Shown: positions 6,724 to 8,901 of the stretch, one piece after another
Numbering within the stretch: the first letter of the stretch is position 1
Layout: every line of letters begins with the position of its first letter
DNA from: Rhodospirillales bacterium
GTDB taxonomy: Bacteria; Pseudomonadota; Alphaproteobacteria; CACIAM-22H2
Reading direction: 5' to 3'
Length of the DNA: 8,901 nt
Assembly (NCBI GenBank): GCA_016195145.1
Contig: JACQAF010000029.1
Coordinates: forward strand, 1 to 8,901
The notes under the pieces: model-generated
What the model was told of the DNA's origin: nothing
Database searches by the model: none
What the model saw: the letters and a program-made list of their open reading frames with translations, nothing else
Program-made: the position numbers and the translations under genes

Positions 6724-8901
6724 ATGGCGAACGCACCGCATTCCGATAGGCCGCCCGCCGGCGGGCCCGAGCAGGAGTTAAGGAACGCTGTCGCCTGTCA
6801 TCAGGCCGGCAGGCTTGCCGAGGCCGAGATGGGATATCGGCGGGTTCTCGCTTTGCGGCCCGATCACCCCGACGCGTTGCATCTATTGGGCGTCTTAGCC
6901 TTCCAGACCGGTCATTACGGTCCGGCTGTCGAACTGATCGAACGTGCCATCGGCCGATCCTCTTCGTCACCGGAATATCATTACCATCTCGGACTCGCAC
7001 AATGCGCCGGCGAGAACTTTGCCAAGGGGATCGCAGCATTCGAGCGCGCGCTCGCCCTGCGCGCCAATTATCCCGAAGCACTGATGAGTCTTGGCAGCGG
7101 GTTTGCGCGATTGGGTCGTCTTGCAGAAGCCGAAGCTCAATTCCGTCACGCGATACGGCTACAGCCGAGCAATGCCGAAGCTTATGCCAATCTCGGCAAC
7201 GTGCTGCTTGAACAAGATCGATGGACTGAAGCGGTCGATTCATGCCGTCAGGCCATAAAACTCGGTACGCGCGCGCCCGACATCCATTTTCATCTTGCGC
7301 GCGCCCTGGCCCGGAGCGGCCAATCGGCAGAGGCCGAAGCCGCCTTCTACGGCACCGAAGATGCTTTCCGCCGTGCGATCGCCAACCAGCCCGGAAACCC
7401 CGAGTTCCATTATCATCTCGGCAATATCCTGCTGCAGCTGGATCGTCTTGACGATGCGGTCGCTGTCTTTCGAAACGCGATCGAGCTCAAGCCGGATCAT
7501 GGCGGAGCGCATAACAATCTTGGCAAGGCTTTGTGGCAGTTGGGCTATCTGGAAGAAGCGGCGGCGAGTTGCGCACGCAGTGTCGAGCTTGCACCCACGC
7601 ATCCCGAGCCGCTCTGCGGACTCGGTCTCATTCTGACCGAACAGGGGCGAATCGCCGAGGCGGTAAAGGCCTTCGATCGTGCGCTTGAGCTGCGCCCCGA
7701 CTACCGATTTGCGGCCAGCAATATGCTTCTCAGCGCCCAATACCGTCCGGGCATATCGGCGGCATCGCTAGCGAGGATGCACTGGAAATGGGACGCACAA
7801 TACGCTGCACCGCTAAAATCGGCATGGCGCCCTTTCGCTAACGGGCGCGATCCCGACCGCCGGCTGTGCGTCGGATTTCTTTCCGCTGATCTCGGCACCC
7901 ATCCCGTCGGGTTTTTTCTTACCGCCTGCCTCGAAGTGCTCGATCGCCAGCAGATCGAAATCGTGTGTTATTCGCTTCATCGGCGCGAGGACGACGATCT
8001 CGCAACACGCCTGCGCGCCGCCGCCGATATCTGGGTCGACGCCGAATTTTTCGACGACGAAGCCCTCGCCGGGCGAATCCGCGACGATCATATCGACATC
8101 CTGATCGATCTCGCCGGCCATACGGGCGAGAACCGCCTGCTGGTTTTCGCCCGCAAACCGGCGCCGATCCAGATGACCTGGGCGGGATATGTCGGCACCA
8201 CCGGGCTCGAAGCGATCGACTATTTGATCGCCGACCGCTTTCACGTACCCGAAGGCGAGGACATTGATTACCGAGAAAAAATCCTGCGGCTGCCCGACGG
8301 TTATGTTTGCTACGCGCCGCCGGCCTATGCCCCGCCGGTCGGGCCGCTCCCGGCACGCCGCAACAGTTATGCCACGTTCGGCTGTTTCAACAATCTCGCC
8401 AAGATCGGCGACGACGTCATCACCCTGTGGACGCAGCTTCTCGACGCTGTGCCAAACGCGCGTCTTCTCCTCAAGACCCGGGCTTTCAACGACGCGCCCA
8501 CCGCCGAGCGTATCCGCGATCTGTTCCGGGGCCGAAACGCCGATATCCGGCGCATCGATATCGAGGGCAGCTCGCCGCATGCAGAGCTTCTTGGCCGATA
8601 CAACGATGTTGATCTGGCCCTCGACCCATTCCCCTATTCGGGCGGGCTGACGACCTGCGAGGCCCTGTGGATGGGCGTGCCGGTTGTCACGATGCCGGGT
8701 TTGATTTTCGCCAGTCGTCATTCGTATTCCCATCTGTCGAATGTCGGCCTGACCGAGACCATTGCGAAGGACCCGCGCGACTATCTGCGGCTGGCGACGG
8801 CGCTTGCGGGCGATCTCGACCGGCTCGCGGCGCTACGCGCCGGATTGCGGGAAAAGATGGCCCGTTCGCCGCTCTGCGACGGCAGCCGCTTCGCCGCCAA
8901 C
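6724..8901 (+). CDS. TPR-repeat glycosyltransferase family 41 protein (second subtype), 3'-truncated
   Basis: Reading from ATG 6724, the frame stays open to the last base: 726 residues, lacking by family comparison only about 20-25 C-terminal residues. Residues ~16-330 form about nine TPRs, the first (HQAGRLAEAEMGYRRVL) nearly matching that of the second glycosyltransferase. The catalytic region starts near residue 378 with RRLCVGFLSADLGTHP (His393), then DLAGHTGENR (His466), AGYVGTTG, FGCFNNLAK (Lys560, the conserved donor-binding Lys) and DPFPYSGGLTT (from Asp634), followed by CEALWMGVPVV. All core motifs are present, so it should be an active cytoplasmic protein glycosyltransferase, probably UDP-GlcNAc-dependent by analogy with OGT. 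GLTT and the SRHSYSHLSNVGL segment mark a subtype different from the tandem pair. No clear Shine-Dalgarno precedes ATG 6724; in-frame GTG 6691 is an alternative. It lies 68 nt after the DUF3576 gene. One TPR carries a 7-residue insertion (residues 209-215). Confidence 0.93.
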   Translation, partial: MANAPHSDRPPAGGPEQELRNAVACHQAGRLAEAEMGYRRVLALRPDHPDALHLLGVLAFQTGHYGPAVELIERAIGRSSSSPEYHYHLGLAQCAGENFAKGIAAFERALALRANYPEALMSLGSGFARLGRLAEAEAQFRHAIRLQPSNAEAYANLGNVLLEQDRWTEAVDSCRQAIKLGTRAPDIHFHLARALARSGQSAEAEAAFYGTEDAFRRAIANQPGNPEFHYHLGNILLQLDRLDDAVAVFRNAIELKPDHGGAHNNLGKALWQLGYLEEAAASCARSVELAPTHPEPLCGLGLILTEQGRIAEAVKAFDRALELRPDYRFAASNMLLSAQYRPGISAASLARMHWKWDAQYAAPLKSAWRPFANGRDPDRRLCVGFLSADLGTHPVGFFLTACLEVLDRQQIEIVCYSLHRREDDDLATRLRAAADIWVDAEFFDDEALAGRIRDDHIDILIDLAGHTGENRLLVFARKPAPIQMTWAGYVGTTGLEAIDYLIADRFHVPEGEDIDYREKILRLPDGYVCYAPPAYAPPVGPLPARRNSYATFGCFNNLAKIGDDVITLWTQLLDAVPNARLLLKTRAFNDAPTAERIRDLFRGRNADIRRIDIEGSSPHAELLGRYNDVDLALDPFPYSGGLTTCEALWMGVPVVTMPGLIFASRHSYSHLSNVGLTETIAKDPRDYLRLATALAGDLDRLAALRAGLREKMARSPLCDGSRFAAN
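7336..7368 (+). repeat. 21-nt imperfect tandem duplication inside a TPR
   Basis: GAAGCCGCCTTC (7336-7347) recurs as GAAGATGCTTTC (7357-7368) one 21-nt period later. At the protein level EAAF-YGT-EDAF-RRAI replaces the expected EAAF-RRAI, adding seven residues in the second helix of that TPR while keeping frame. Confidence 0.5.

Noticed and set aside
7240..7740. 166-codon open frame on the - strand
   Set aside because: It is antisense to TPR repeats of the third glycosyltransferase; the periodic repeat codons keep the opposite strand open.
7813..8733. 306-codon open frame on the - strand
   Set aside because: It lies wholly antisense to the catalytic domain of the third glycosyltransferase, whose motifs are unmistakable; treated as a shadow frame.
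1..8901. Mobile element, CRISPR array, tRNA or rRNA
   Set aside because: No transposase or integrase, terminal repeats, spaced direct repeats or cloverleaf-like sequence were seen; the only repetitive coding sequence is the TPR motif.

Overview
The window looks like a chromosomal stretch of a GC-rich alphaproteobacterium, most likely of the Rhodospirillales type. The reasons are a DUF3576 lipoprotein, which is essentially an alphaproteobacterial family, an alphaproteobacterial-style 402-residue porin, and several TPR-SPINDLY/OGT-type glycosyltransferases. The order is inferred from protein style only; no rRNA or marker gene is present.

Layout. (1) Nt 2-3669, + strand: two tandem family-41 glycosyltransferases (TPR repeats plus an O-GlcNAc-transferase-like catalytic domain). 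The first is cut by the left edge. The second starts at GTG 1588, overlapping the first's stop codon by one base (TAGTG) behind a strong GGAGGT, so the pair should be translationally coupled. (2) Nt 3670-3770: a convergent gap holding a weak + strand hairpin and a textbook - strand intrinsic terminator. (3) Nt 3771-4979, - strand: an outer-membrane porin. (4) Nt 4980-5193: an AT-rich leader with a perfect dyad. (5) Nt 5194-5889, - strand: a class I SAM methyltransferase. (6) Nt 5890-6040: a divergent intergenic region with a candidate sigma70-type promoter. (7) Nt 6041-6655, + strand: a DUF3576 lipoprotein. (8) Nt 6724-8901, + strand: a third TPR-glycosyltransferase, open to the right edge and lacking only roughly its last 20-25 residues.

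How the genes may work together. The three glycosyltransferases should be cytoplasmic enzymes that use a nucleotide sugar to glycosylate Ser/Thr of protein targets chosen by the TPR superhelix. They fall into two catalytic subtypes: the tandem pair has TTTT or STTT after the DPFP-x-x-G block, and the third has GLTT. The second enzyme of the pair has lost otherwise conserved active-site-region residues. Targets cannot be read from the sequence; porin, methyltransferase and lipoprotein are neighbours and not demonstrated partners.

No tRNA, rRNA, CRISPR array, insertion sequence or complete mobile element was seen. The points most worth a second look are the degenerate catalytic block and internal base-composition mosaic of the second glycosyltransferase, the 7-residue tandem duplication inside a TPR of the third, the codon-use switch at the left edge, and the dyads and possible leader ORF upstream of the porin. 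I did not find a convincing wholly new system; the closest candidate is the coupled pair of an intact and a degenerate glycosyltransferase.
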